From: Conchocele bisecta
Taxonomy: Eukaryota > Mollusca > Bivalvia > Lucinida > Thyasiridae
Reading direction: 5' to 3'
NCBI GenBank assembly: GCA_029237695.1
Contig: CM055279.1
Coordinates: 25,423,919-25,487,918 of the forward strand
DNA length: 64,000 nucleotides
Each line of letters begins with the position of its first letter. Position 1 is the first letter of the stretch. This document shows positions 42,760 through 53,000 of this stretch, one piece after another. Under the pieces are notes generated by a model. It was not told the DNA's origin. It did not search any database and was given only the letters and a program-made list of their open reading frames with translations. Both the position numbers and the translations under genes were made by a program.

Positions 42760-43670
42760 GTGGCCGACACTGACGAAATCGGGCTTATGGGTTATGCGAT
42801 CAGTGTATCCCCAGATCAGCATCCGCAGTCTGGTCAGGGCATGCACCGGTCGCCATTCCATCAATGAAACACCCGTCATGCTTCTAACAAACACTCTAGA
42901 TCGTTACCACGCTACGTTAAGGTGTTATTTGTTCAGGAGCCGGTGTTATTTGTTCAGGAGCTACTACACTGGCCACGATTCCCATTGGCCAGATTTCTCC
43001 AGAAACCGCTACTTTTAGGACTAGGTACAATTAGAACGGCACTGCGGTTCAATGGTAGCAATTAGACATCGATGACAAATATAACACAATTGTAATATAC
43101 CGCCACCGATATTGCACACCCATGTGCTAGTACGTACAGTACGGCTCACGAGGAAATGTCATATTCCCTGCTTCGTGCCGACCGACCGGTTTGATTAAAC
43201 AGCTAAGGTATTTTAAACCGCGTTAATGAGGTCGAATCCCGTATGTAACCTGTTGTGACGGAATTTGTGACAATCGTTGCGGACAGGATTGTTCTGCCGT
43301 CACGAACAAATAAATACGTCCGCCACGAATCGCGGAAAAATACCTGGTCATTTTCTATTAGCCATTTTACGGAAAATAATATTATGGTAAGGCAGTAGTA
43401 TTCCAATGGCACAATTTACAAGGATTATATATGACTGTAACTGGAGAAATGGGTATTATGGGATTTGTGACCAGTGTAGCTCCTGATCAAATAGCATACA
43501 CCTGTAGCCGGATAACGGTCTATATTGCTTGTTAGAAACATGATGGTGTTTCATTGATGGATTGGCGAACAGTACAGATCCTGATCCGACTGTACGAATG
43601 CACAGGCTGATCTGGATCTGCACTGGTCGCAAAACCCATTAGCACCATTTCTCCAGTCACAGCCACAAGA
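42760..43670. mobile_element. two E elements with unassigned spacer
   Basis: Copies at about 42760-43015 (GGCTTATGGGTTATGCGATC to CCAGATTTCTCCAGAAAC) and 43435-43670 (GACTGTAACTGGAGAAATGG to CATTTCTCCAGTCACAGCC). The first has a 20-bp direct duplication GGTGTTATTTGTTCAGGAGC. The spacer 43016-43434 shows no gene. Confidence 0.6.
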
Positions 43671-43819
43671 AGTACGGACAATATAATATAATAGCTATAA
43701 CAGTATATGCCCCAACTCATCGGTTCAATTAATGCGAGACACGTGTATATGTATCAATAATTTGATACACTTTCCAGTTTTGCCGATATATTTACACAAC
43801 ACATGGTTTGATTTGATCT

Positions 43820-44410
43820 AATGGTTTTTAACGGCCTGTCAACAGCTAAGGTCATTTTAGGCCGGGTTAACGGGGTCGAATCCCACATGTTAGCTGTTGT
43901 GATGAGAGTATATCCGAACAAATTAACTCTGGGGCCCTAATTACCTTGTTCAAGGAGAGCAACCCTATAAGATAGCAATATTTCGTTCCAATCCTCCTGC
44001 ACTGCATGCACACTTAAAATTAATGTACATTATTATTATTAATAAAATATGTTTATAAATACCAAAATCAGAACTCAATATTTACAGAAAAATATATATT
44101 CAGTACCGAAATTAGAATAACATGACCTGGTGCCATGTACTAACCACACCAGAAGCCGATTTCATCAAAATTGCAAAGTATACTTATCTAGCAAAGTATA
44201 CTTTGAGGGAGTAATCATTTATTTTTCCCGAAATGCATTATTTCATATAGGACTAACGACTGTATATATTTGGTGATTAAAAGTATGCATATACTGCAAG
44301 TAATAAGTTCAGCATAATAAAAAATTAAGAAATTTATTCTTAAATTGAAAATTCCTCCCTCAAAGTACTAATCTTACTACTTTTATAATGGGGGATAGCC
44401 GGATTTCAAC
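43820..44410. mobile_element. N element (TTTAACGGCC repeat) interrupted by Pal-B
   Basis: Begins TTTTTAACGGCCTGTCAACA with GCTAAGGTCATTTTAGGCCG, then ATCAGAACTCAATATTTACA and GACCTGGTGCCATG. At 44152-44368 a truncated Pal-B is inserted. The N sequence then resumes with CTTACTACTTTTATAATGGG. Other copies at 46985, 62330 and 63175 look SINE-like in length, but no tRNA head is seen. Confidence 0.6.
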
Positions 44411-44412
44411 TC

Positions 44413-45340
44413 TTAAGTAACACAGCACATGGACACTGTATGTACATGGTACGGTTAAGTAACACAGCACATGGACACTGTATGGACATGGTACGGTTAA
44501 GTAACACGCACATGGACACTGTATGGACATGGTACGGTTAAGTAACACAGCACATGGACACTGTATGGACATGGTACGGTTAAGTAACACAGCACATGGA
44601 CACTGTATGGACATGGTACGGTTAAGTAACACAGCACATGGACACTGTATGGACATGGTACGGTTAAGTAACACAGCACATGGACACTGTATGGACATGG
44701 TACGGTTAAGTAACACAGCACATGGACACTGTATGGACATGGTACGGTTAAGTAACACAGCACATGGACACTGTATGGACATGGTACGGTTAAGTAACAC
44801 AGCACATGGACACTGTATGGACATGGTACGGTTAAGTAACACAGCACATGGACACTGTATGGACATGGTACGGTTAAGTAACACAGCACATGGACACTGT
44901 ATGGACATGGTACGGTTAAGTAACACAGCACATGGACACTGTATGTACATGGTACGGTTAAGTAACACAGCACATGGACACTGTATGGACATGGTACGGT
45001 TAAGTAACACAGCACATGGACACTGTATGGACATGGTACGGTTAAGTAACACAGCACATGGACACTGTATGTACATGGTACGGTTAAGTAACACAGCACA
45101 TGGACACTGTATGGACATGGTACGGTTAAGTAACACAGCACATGGACACTGTATGGACATGGTACGGTTAAGTAACACAGCACATGGACACTGTATGGAC
45201 ATGGTACGGTTAAGTAACACAGCACATGGACACTGTATGGACATGGTACGGTTAAGTAACACAGCACATGGACACTGTATGGACATGGTACGGTTAAGTA
45301 ACGCAGCACATGGACACTGTATGGACATGGTACGGAGCCC
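44413..45340. repeat. 42-bp satellite, about 22 copies
   Basis: Unit: GGTTAAGTAACACAGCACAT then GGACACTGTATGGACATGGT then AC. Copies are almost identical. A few have GTACATGG for GGACATGG, one has lost a base at about 44508, and the last has GCAGC for ACAGC. Because 42 is a multiple of three, three frames stay open for 270-344 codons, producing 14-residue periodic peptides that are not evidence of coding. The array starts inside an N element and ends against an F element. Confidence 0.95.
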
Positions 45341-45620
45341 CGCAGCGGACGTAGAATTTATTTTTATTATGAATTCGTTCCCACAAAATAACAATTCGTT
45401 CCCTCAATTTAACAATTCGTTCCCACGAAATAACAATTCGTTCCCACGGGAACGAATTGTTAATTCGTGAGAACGAATTGTTATATCGTGGGAACGAATT
45501 GTCATTTCGTTGGAACGAATTGTTAATTCCAGGGAACAAATTGTTAAATTGAGGGAACGAATTGTTATTTCGTTGGAACGAATTAATAAAAAAAATCCAT
45601 GTCCCCTGCGGGGCTCCGTA
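45332..45620. mobile_element. F element (complete, with terminal repeats)
   Basis: Inverted ends CGGAGCCCCGCAGCGGAC and CCCCTGCGGGGCTCCG. The interior switches from TTCGTTCCC units to GGGAACGAA units at CGTTCCCACGGGAACG (about 45440-45455). Confidence 0.8.
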
Positions 45621-45926
45621 ACATGGGGATGTCAGAACACCGTTAGGTCACATTCATCCGCATGTGCATGTGCATGTGCACGATCGATACTCCACTTGCT
45701 ACTGGTAGCGACGATGTAAAATTGTTTGTATCTACAGCATTCAGTCCAATTCGTTTATAGCGCGCCATTCGAAGAAAGGAGTGCTTATGGCATAACCCCG
45801 GCGTCGTAGTCAACGTCTGTCCGTCCGTCCGTTCTCCTTTCTCCATCATGCTGTGGCAAATACATGATGCTCAGACCCCCGCTAACCCCAAGGTCAAGGT
45901 CACCTTAGTGCTTTCATAAACTTTTT
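45621..45926. repeat. unassigned, with a dispersed 85-bp repeat
   Basis: ATGTGCATGTGCATGTGCAC at about 45663. From about 45843, ATGCTCAGACCCCCGCTAAC to GTGCTTTCATAAACTT recurs at 46725-46815. Confidence 0.45.
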
Positions 45927-46369
45927 AAAGGTACATGCCCACTCGGTAGGCACAACATGTTCTTTATAGGAATTAAATAAGTATATAATTGTGTCACTCT
46001 TTATTGTACTGATAGTGACGCGCGGTGGTATCAGGCTATTTTCATATGCAAATGAGGCACGATATGTTTTAATTATTTATACTAGTTAAATGCGTCACCT
46101 GAAAAGATAATATTATCGACAGATTATAAAGTATGATCATTGCACGTCAAAAAACAAATACAGAGATTAAATAATAATGTCCGGTAACATTTAAGGAAAC
46201 ACGGTTATCGCCCCTGATATCAGTGTGGAAATATATTTCCGATATAAACTGTATAATAATGACAATCAATACGCTGGGTAATGGTGAATGAATGTTTATG
46301 TTGCCAGAAAATGTCTCAGATGATGTCTCTGACATAAACAACAGTGTGTGCCTACTGAGTGGGCATGTA
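45927..46369. mobile_element. C550 element interrupted at its right end
   Basis: AAAGGTACATGCCCACTCGG through GAGTGGGCATGTA. The last bases TACCTTTAAC of the terminal repeat reappear at 46634 after an alpha foldback. Confidence 0.75.
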
Positions 46370-46633
46370 TAGAGAATAGTAGGTTAGTGTCGTGAATGGG
46401 AAAAAATATCTGGCAAGGCTCAGGAAACGGGATGGGCGAGGCTTTGCCGAGCACATCCCGTTTCCGTGCCGCGCCAGATATTTTTTCCCATTCGCGGCAC
46501 TAACCTACTATTCTATTTATCCCGTCAACACCTACAAATGGCTGTAAAATGCAAAAATAGTATTGACTGGATATCAAAAATGTTTCACGGCACCGTGTTT
46601 CACGGCACATACGCACTGTGTTGACGGAATAAA
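46370..46633 (-). mobile_element. Helentron-like foldback element, alpha variant, reverse orientation
   Basis: Reads TAGAGAATAGTAGGTTAGTG ... junction TATTTATCCCGTCAACAC ... GTTGACGGAATAAA. It lies within the right terminus of a C550 element (GGGCATGTA | TACCTTTAA), giving a direct empty-site comparison. Here the flanks are not the T-T seen elsewhere. Confidence 0.7.
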
Positions 46634-46639
46634 TACCTT

Positions 46640-46984
46640 TAACGTTTGGGAAATTTATTTATTATTTCTGTTTCCTTGCACCAAACGTTTTGATATTTCA
46701 CACATGCCTTTCTCTAATGATTTTCCATCATGCTATGACAAATCCACGATGCTCAGACCCCCGTTAACCCCAATATCAAGGTCACAGTCTTTGTGCTTTC
46801 ATAAACTTATTTTATAAACATATGTTTTAGCATTGGCACCAGGACGCTTCCATAAATCTGACATGCTAAAGTGATGTTAATTAAATTTATTGCATAAACA
46901 TGTTTCGGTGTTATTATATAGTATGCAGATCATCTCCTCGCCACCCATATAAGCCAGTACTATTGGACTATGCGGTTTCTGTTG
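46640..46984. repeat. unassigned, with tail of a K element
   Basis: 46725-46815 repeats the sequence of 45843-45926. 46825-46856 carries TTAGCATTGGCACCAGGACG, the terminal repeat of the CCTAATTAGG element, without its array. Confidence 0.45.
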
Positions 46985-47425
46985 TAGCCGAGTTTGTTTG
47001 TTTGTTTGTTGGGGTTTAACGGCCCATCAACAGCTAAGGTCATTTAAGGCCGGGTCAATGAGTTTAGTACTAAATCCCATATATTACCTGTACAAGTACA
47101 TGTACAAATGGGGTGAAAATCCCAAAATCAGAACTGAATATTTACAATAAAAAAACTATATATTCAGCCCTGAAATCAGAATAATCCTGATCTGATGCCA
47201 GGTCCTCGCCACACCAGAATCACTTGGCCCCCTTCCAAAAGCAGTAGGATCAGTAATACTCTTACTATTTTTATAATGAGCAATAACCCAATTCAACTCC
47301 CAGGTAACAAAAGAGCCAAAGATGAAAACGTACCAAAATGTCAAACCAGGCAAATCGTGATTCCTATAAGGAGGAATCCCTACAGTTAATGTACGCCGTC
47401 GCATTCGCCCGACCATCCACCCACG
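46985..47425. mobile_element. N element, long copy
   Basis: GTTTGTTTGTTTGTTGGGG, then TTTAACGGCCCATCAACAGC, AAGGCCGGGTCAATGAG, ATCAGAACTGAATATTTACA, AGGTCCTCGCCACACCAG and CACTTGGCCCCCTTCC, in the same order as the copy at 63175. Confidence 0.65.
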
Positions 47426-47616
47426 TTGTAGCCGAGTATATATTGGTCCAGTAGATCAAGTTCAGGAGCAATCCAATGAAATAGTTTCAGACATATTCCA
47501 GGGAGCATCGCGTTAAGCCTCGTAAATCTAATGCTTCTGTAATCCCGGTCTATATGTAGCACTAATTGCGCACGTATTATGTCGGTAACACCGGTATTAT
47601 GACTTATGGTGGACAT

Positions 47617-47708
47617 AAAAAAAAACACGACAAATATCAAATATTGGCGGGATTAGCGGCGCCTGCGCTAATCCCGCCAATATTTGATATTTGTCGTGTT
47701 TTTTTTTA
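47617..47708. repeat. long near-perfect hairpin
   Basis: Arms of about 43 bp: AAAAAAACACGACAAATATC...GGCGGGATTAGCG and its complement, meeting at a GCGCCTGCGC centre. Expressed, it would make a roughly 43-bp duplex. Confidence 0.8.
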
Positions 47709-47779
47709 ATTTCAAAATACTTGTACAATGTGCTTGAAATCAAATTATTTGACCTTGTAATTGAGCACAGGCGCCGCAT

Positions 47780-47905
47780 GTGGGTGTGTGTGGGTGTGTG
47801 GGGGTGTATGAGTGCGTGCATGCGTGCGTGCGTGTGTGTAGGGGGGGGGGGTGTATGTGTGTGTGTGTATGTGTGTGTTTGTGTGTGGGTGTGTGGTTGG
47901 GTGGG
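47780..47905. repeat. GT-rich microsatellite
   Basis: GTGTGTGTG and GCGTGCGTGC runs with a ten-G block near 47841-47850. Histidine/threonine- and cysteine/valine-rich frames here are artefacts. Confidence 0.85.
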
Positions 47906-48134
47906 GGCTGGCGCAGTCGGATGAAAATATGGATAATGACACATTTGAAGTTTCAAGCCAATCCTATTTCCAGAAACAGAGACAGTAGTAGGTAGCTGAA
48001 ATATTTAACGCAAATCTCGGACAGACAGACGGGCAGGGTGGCAGCTATATGTATCCCCCCCACCCCCCGAAATAAATTCTGGGACATTTGCGGGGTACAT
48101 AAAACACCCACATGCAATATCTCTGTAGCCTGAT

Positions 48135-48390
48135 TATATGTGGCTGTGGCTGTGACTGGAGAAATGGAGCTAATGGGATTTGTGACCAGCGTATCCTCAG
48201 GAGCCTATTTCACCAACATAATCTTAGGATAAATTTATTAATTTTTATTATACTGAATTTATTACATTATCACAGCCAATTTGGCTGTGATAATGTAATA
48301 CATTCAGTATAATAATTCTGCATACTTTTAATCACCAAATATATGCAGTCGTTAGTTCTATATGAAATAATGCATTTCAAGAAAAATAAT
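48135..48390. mobile_element. E fragment followed by deleted Pal-B MITE
   Basis: GCTGTGACTGGAGAAATGGA (E left arm), then GAGCCTATTTCACCAACATA joined directly to the Pal-B interior TTAGGATAAATTTATTAATT. The left arm is mostly lost. Confidence 0.65.
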
Positions 48391-49036
48391 AAAACAACAC
48401 GACACAATTTTATTTTTCGGGCAAATCAATTAAGAATGAAAATACATTGAATGTGTTATTTTCACTAATTCAGTATGGTGCACATACTGTAATGAGTGTT
48501 TGTCAATTTGAGTTAAATTCAAGATGGCCGCCATCAGCCATCTCGAACAACTTGAACCGAAACTGATGAAATATAAACTAAATGTACATACAATCCTACT
48601 CAACAAGGTGAGTGTCTCATCCACGAAGGTCAATGCCATCATACTGATCATACTGGGTCGATATGCGATCTGTATGAGGAAGCTATTTATAAAGGTGGGT
48701 AATGATCCGAATAACGGATAAGGAAATGACGACGACGTCGCCTTTTAACTGTCACTTTTCCACTATCGTGGGTGAGACAAAAAATAATCTTTTCCACGCC
48801 TTTTACATTTCAACCGCCAATATCAGCATGGGAATTCTGCCCAACTAACGGTTGCTTGCTTCTGTGTGTACAAGTAATTCTCACTCCGACATCCAAGATG
48901 GCCACTATCCGCCATGTTGAACAAAATTAAACTGCACTTTTTATATCTCTGGCTAGAAACGGTTGGGTGGTTATTCTCATTGAGATGAGCCAGGCGTTTT
49001 CTTAGTCACAAAAGCTATGGAAATGACCCCCTATTA
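48391..49036. other. no gene supported
   Basis: Contains repeated CCAAGATGGCC-type words (48520, 48893), which suggests a diverged dispersed repeat. The plus frame 48524-48721 starts in such a word. Confidence 0.35.
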
Positions 49037-49725
49037 TATTTCATCAGGTAATGAGTTTTGTATTGGCCAAATACTTACTGACTGTGAGCCTCAGAATTCC
49101 GACGCGTTTCCTAGCCTTGCCTGATAAACTTTATATCAAAAGGCACTAGCCTGGTATTCTCTACGTATCATGTAACCTGCCCTATATTGACCGAATACGT
49201 ACTGACTGATAACATATTGTTGTATCAGGCATTGACCTGATACAAACATGCGGGTTACAACGAAGTGAAAACTGACGTTCCATTGGTCGGATGACGTCAT
49301 GTAACGTTACCGAATGACGTCAGTGTAAAGATGCAACATAAATAAGTCTGCGCTCTGTCCACAGATCTATAACGACGTCATATGTGGTCATTTTCGAGCA
49401 TAAAACGTTACCTGATAAATAGAATACCAGACTGTTGTTGACAGGCATTGACCTGATACAAACATCCGGGCTACAACGAAGTGAAAACTGACGTTCCATT
49501 GGTCGGATGACGTCCGCGTTCTGTCCATAGATAACTACGTCATCTGTGGTTATTTTCGAGCATAAAACGTTACCTGATAAATAGAATACCAGGCTACTGT
49601 CTTTTGATTCTCAAGTTTATCAGATTCGGCTCGGCAACAATAGGAATTCCTCGGCTAGCACACGTTTCCTAGCCTTGCCTGAAAAACTTGATATCAAAAG
49701 ACACCTGCCTGGTATTCTCTATATG
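49037..49725 (+). mobile_element. Helentron-like foldback elements, family delta (cluster)
   Basis: Starts like TTTCATCAGGTAATGAG. Twice (about 49405-49430 and 49560-49592) the junction ACGTTACCTGATAAATAGAA followed by TACCAG appears, and GGTATTCTCTA ends occur at about 49160 and 49722. Two tandem copies of a CAGGCATTGACCTGATACAA to AAACGTTACCTGATAAATAG module are present, one shortened. The same joints as alpha, beta and gamma, with a different sequence. Confidence 0.5.
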
Positions 49726-49787
49726 AACACATTTTCATCGCGCTGACTATGACATATGGAAAGAAAATGGACCGGTCTCTGGACTTT

Positions 49788-50185
49788 CCTCCCTTCTCGT
49801 ATCGCCGATATTGATTTCTAAAATCAGTCTTTCTTTCCGTAACTGGCTTCAAAACTTGACAACCGATTCATTATAGGAATGAATGGCCTTTTTGTGGAAT
49901 TTATCGGGGATATAAACTTGGAAAAGTCGCGGGAATACTGGACGAGGCCGGCCGGAACGCCTCGTCCAGTATTCCCGCGACTTTTCCAAGTTTATATCCC
50001 CGATAAATTCCACAAAAAGGCCAAGTTTATATCCCCGATAAATTCCACAAAAAGGCCATTCATTCCTTATAATTCCAGCATTTGAAATAAATTCATCAAG
50101 AAAATGTGTACAATTGAATTCCACATGAGATCTAAATTTTCTATCGACTTTCGATGTCATTTATGAAAAATATTGCATTTTTTTC
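49788..50185. mobile_element. H element interrupted by a G foldback
   Basis: H left arm (CCTCCCTTCTCGTATCGCCG, GATATTGATTTCTAAAAT) stops near 49872. A G palindrome (ATGAATGGCCTTTTTGTGG, with one arm part duplicated at 50017-50056) fills 49873-50110. H resumes with CGACTTTCGATGTCATTTAT. Confidence 0.6.
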
Positions 50186-50235
50186 TATAATAGCAGTCCA
50201 TGGTGTCTACTCACCTACTATGTAATAGCAGTATT

Positions 50236-50423
50236 TAGCTGATATTGATTTGGAAAATCTCTCATATTTTCGTAAGTTGTGTGAATAATTTACAAAAAAA
50301 AATCAGAGTTCAAGCGGAAATCAATTCCACACCAGCTCTGAATTGTGCGTCACCTTTCGACGTTAATTACGGGAAATATCGCATTTCTTCGAAATCAATA
50401 CCAGCAAAAAGGGAGGTAATACC
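50236..50423. mobile_element. H element abutting exon 2
   Basis: GATATTGATTTGGAAAATCT left, TTTCGAAATCAATACCAGCA and AGGGAGGTAATACC right. Its right end lies 15 bp before the acceptor AG (50437-50438), so the branch-point region of intron 1 probably falls inside the element. Confidence 0.6.
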
Positions 50424-50438
50424 ATTTTGTATTTTCAG

Positions 50439-50563
50439 TTCCTGACGTTAGACGAGTCATCATCCCCGACGTGTACCAGAAGCATGGCGTGTTCAGTGGC
50501 CGTGTGTTTGTGGGGGCGGAGTCCATCAATGTCACAGGACAGGTGTACCTTCATATATCACAC
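50439..50563 (+). CDS. small secreted cysteine-rich protein, exon 2
   Basis: Acceptor TTTGTATTTTCAG, donor CAC|GTAAGC, 125 bp. In the phase set by exon 1 it reads FLTLDESSSPTCTRS, then MACSVAVCLWGRSPS, then MSQDRCTFIYH, and supplies cysteines 1-4 of the predicted eight. It ends with two bases of a split Thr codon that exon 3 completes. A second frame (VIIPDVYQKHGVFSGRVFV) is also open and protein-like, but neither end is in phase with exons 1 and 3. The exon is squeezed between an H element (ends 50423) and another MITE (starts about 50589). Confidence 0.55.
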
Positions 50564-50588
50564 GTAAGCCATACTGGTTGACATGTAA

Positions 50589-50802
50589 TACGAGACACGC
50601 CATGTGCGATTTTTCATGAAATATATTTACAGGAACTGTGATCTTGTCTGTATATGACGTCGAAAGATGTCGAAATTGCTATAGCAAATGTGGAATAGAA
50701 TTTTGCACTTGCTATGAAAATTTCGTCAACTTTTGACGTCATTTACGGAAAATATCGTAGGTTTTGTAAATATCGTACAAAATCGCAAGGCGTGTCTCGT
50801 AT
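50589..50802. mobile_element. MITE with TACGAGACACGCC arms
   Basis: Inverted ends TACGAGACACGCC and GGCGTGTCTCGTA, with inner GCGATTTTT / AAAATCGC and an H-like CAACTTTTGACGTCATTTAC core. It begins 25 bp after the exon 2 donor. Confidence 0.65.
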
Positions 50803-50910
50803 AAGGTTCATAAAAAAAATGACACAATCGTTTAAGGTATTAGGTAATAGATAGATACACCTGACTTCAATGATAATTGCTTCATAAGAGTGATATGATA
50901 TACGACTATA

Positions 50911-50998
50911 ACATATCGATGGTCTAGTAACATAAGGTCGTAACTGCTATTCTAAAGCATAGCACTTACGACCTTATGTTACTAGACCATCGATATGT
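50911..50998. repeat. perfect 33-bp-arm hairpin
   Basis: Arms ACATATCGATGGTCTAGTAA...GGTCGTAA (50911-50943) and the exact complement (50966-50998), with a 22-nt loop. It is in intron 2 of the cysteine-rich gene. Confidence 0.9.
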
Positions 50999-51122
50999 GA
51001 CTATTGTCTTGTTATTGTATACTATATGGCGTAGTGTGTTGCCATCTCCGCCAACGTTGTATGTACAAGCCATCGTACAGTTTCATCACTTCGTGCGTTA
51101 GATTTGACACATACAGCAACTA

Positions 51123-51484
51123 ATATAGGAATGAATGGCCTTTTTTGTGGAATTTATCGGGGTATAAACTTGGAAAAGTCGCGAGAATACTGGACGAAGG
51201 CCTGAAGGCCTCGTCCAGTATTCCCGCGACTTTTCCAAATTTATATCCCCGATAAAGTCCACAAAAAGGCCATTCATTCCTTATAATTCCAGCATTTGAA
51301 ATAAATTCATCAAGAAAATGTGTTTATTTTCCGTTTTCATAAGAATTATTTTAACAGCGCCTGACGGTTACGGAGAGTAATTCAGCATGGGAGTTTACTG
51401 GGATATAAATTTTGGACAGAGACTTGCTACGGACCAATCAAATGTTAGGGAATTGTGTAAATATTTTTGTGCTGGAATTATTAT
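51123..51484. mobile_element. G element
   Basis: GGAATGAATGGCCTTTTTTG ... CAAAAAGGCCATTCATTCC palindrome with a GGACGAAGGCCTGAAGGCCT centre, then the ATAATTCCAGCA ... TGCTGGAATTAT pair. Confidence 0.75.
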
Positions 51485-52140
51485 GACAGTAAACCAAATA
51501 AAATTTGGTGCAATACATAATAGACAGATATGAGAACGGCAAGCTATAAATATTATGCCAGCAAACTATACAAAAGACGAGATATCTGAGAATTTCTCCC
51601 ATCAATCTCAAAATAAATTTCAACATGTAAACTTTCCAATCTCATGCACAGCCTATATTGCTGTACACGTTACCCAATGGTAAATCCATATTTACTCGCA
51701 TAGTAGGCGAGTAGACACCAGGGACAATACACTCAGGTAACTGCTTACATGTCACTGGATTTGATAGCTAATAACAGAGTACATTAGTGGGTATATATGG
51801 TATGTTTTGTGTGGTTTTCCAGATGAAAGTGATACACTGTGCGATATTCTGTTCATGAAACTATTTATAATGGTGTTTCGTGCTGTTAAAAACACAGGCA
51901 CAAATCTGTCCAGAAAACAGTTTGGTGTAATATAATTGATAGGAGTCCTAACTCCTGGCTTTTCTTCATGTGATTAGCTACATTACATCATATGTTCTAC
52001 TTCACATTTTGAGTTCTTTGTCAAATGGCAGAACAGGTCAAACTGGTTGATGGCTGGAACACACAAAGATGGCCGACTTGGCCATCCCAGGTGCCGTATA
52101 TAATACAGTAAAGAGGCAGTGTTCACATATATGTTATACA
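51485..52140. other. no feature recognised
   Basis: About 650 bp of AT-rich intronic sequence without a supported frame or repeat. Confidence 0.4.
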
Positions 52141-52441
52141 ATTATCCCGTCAACACAGTGCGTATATGCCGTGAAACACGGTGCCATGAAACAGTTTTGA
52201 TATCCTGTCAATACGACCTAATCACTGCGTATGAATATGTGAGGTGGCTGGCGTTATTACTTTTGCATTTTAAAGCCATTAGTAGGTGTTGACGGGATAA
52301 ATAGAATAGTAGGTTAGTGCCGTGAATGGGAAAAATATCTGGCGCGGTTCGGAAACGTGATGTGCTCGGCAGAGCCCATCCCGTTTCCTAAGCCTTGCCA
52401 GATATGCTGTCCCATTCACGGCACTAACCTACTAGTCTCTA
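52141..52441 (+). mobile_element. Helentron-like foldback element, alpha variant without second hairpin
   Basis: ATTATCCCGTCAACACAGTG start, long spacer with CGACCTAATCACTGCGTATG, GTGTTGACGGGATAAATA junction, foldback, and CTAGTCTCTA end. The longer spacer is shared with 3066-3396 and 23431-23878. Confidence 0.65.
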
Positions 52442-52613
52442 TATATTCCATCACATTTACGAAGTGTCTCCGACATCCAAACATCGCAATGCTACAGTTC
52501 TAGGCACATGAACGACACCCGCCATCTTTTCAACCAACGGAAGTGGATTATTTGCCTTGTGCCCGGCTCTCGAATTCAGTAATGGTAACGCGCAACAAGG
52601 CCGGGACCAGCAG

Positions 52614-53000
52614 GGTACAAACATTTTGACGTTAAAAAATGGTTAAGTCTTTCCGGAACAATGTGAAGGTACAAAAGGTCAAGGTCATGTTAATGGCATG
52701 TGTGTGTGTTCCAAATGCTTACATGTACCAAGTGGCAACATATTGAAACAATCCGGCAAGTAATATTAACGTTATATCATGATGAAGAAGCTTGTACAAA
52801 CTTTTTGACGCAAAATGAAATGGCTCAGTATTTCCGAAAACATGTGAAGCTAAAACAGGTCATGGTCATGTTAATGGCGGCATGAGTGTGTTCTAAATGC
52901 TCGCATGTATGAAGTGTCCAAATATTGAAGCAATCCGTCAAGTATTATTACCATGTATACCACGATGACGAAGCTTGTACACACTTTTTGACATTTCTGA
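52614..53000. repeat. ~180-bp tandem repeat
   Basis: GTACAAACATTTTGACG (52614), GTACAAACTTTTTGACGC (about 52794) and GTACACACTTTTTGACA (about 52976) start successive units, with GGTCAAGGTCATGTTAATGG and CAATCCGTCAAGTATTATTA inside. Confidence 0.65.

Larger units (their letters stand above)
38375..50438 (+). other. intron 1 of the cysteine-rich gene (12.1 kb)
   Basis: GTAAGA at the left and a TTTGTATTTTCAG acceptor at the right. It is filled by the repeats listed separately: hairpin array, F elements, duplication, 42-bp satellite, N, B, C550 and H elements, and delta foldbacks. Confidence 0.5.

Noticed and set aside
44413..45340. CRISPR-like regular repeats
   Set aside because: Units are contiguous with no unique spacers, and the setting is a eukaryotic genome, so this is a satellite.
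44360..45470. Long overlapping reading frames (270-344 codons) with 14-residue repeats on both strands
   Set aside because: They are produced by a 42-bp satellite whose length is a multiple of three; all frames without a chance stop remain open.
47597..47995. His/Thr- and Cys/Val-rich proteins
   Set aside because: Pure translation of the GT microsatellite and adjoining hairpin.
50439..50563. Alternative frame of exon 2 giving a strand-rich peptide
   Set aside because: Attractive composition, but it does not match the phase of exon 1 or exon 3, whereas the cysteine-rich frame matches both.
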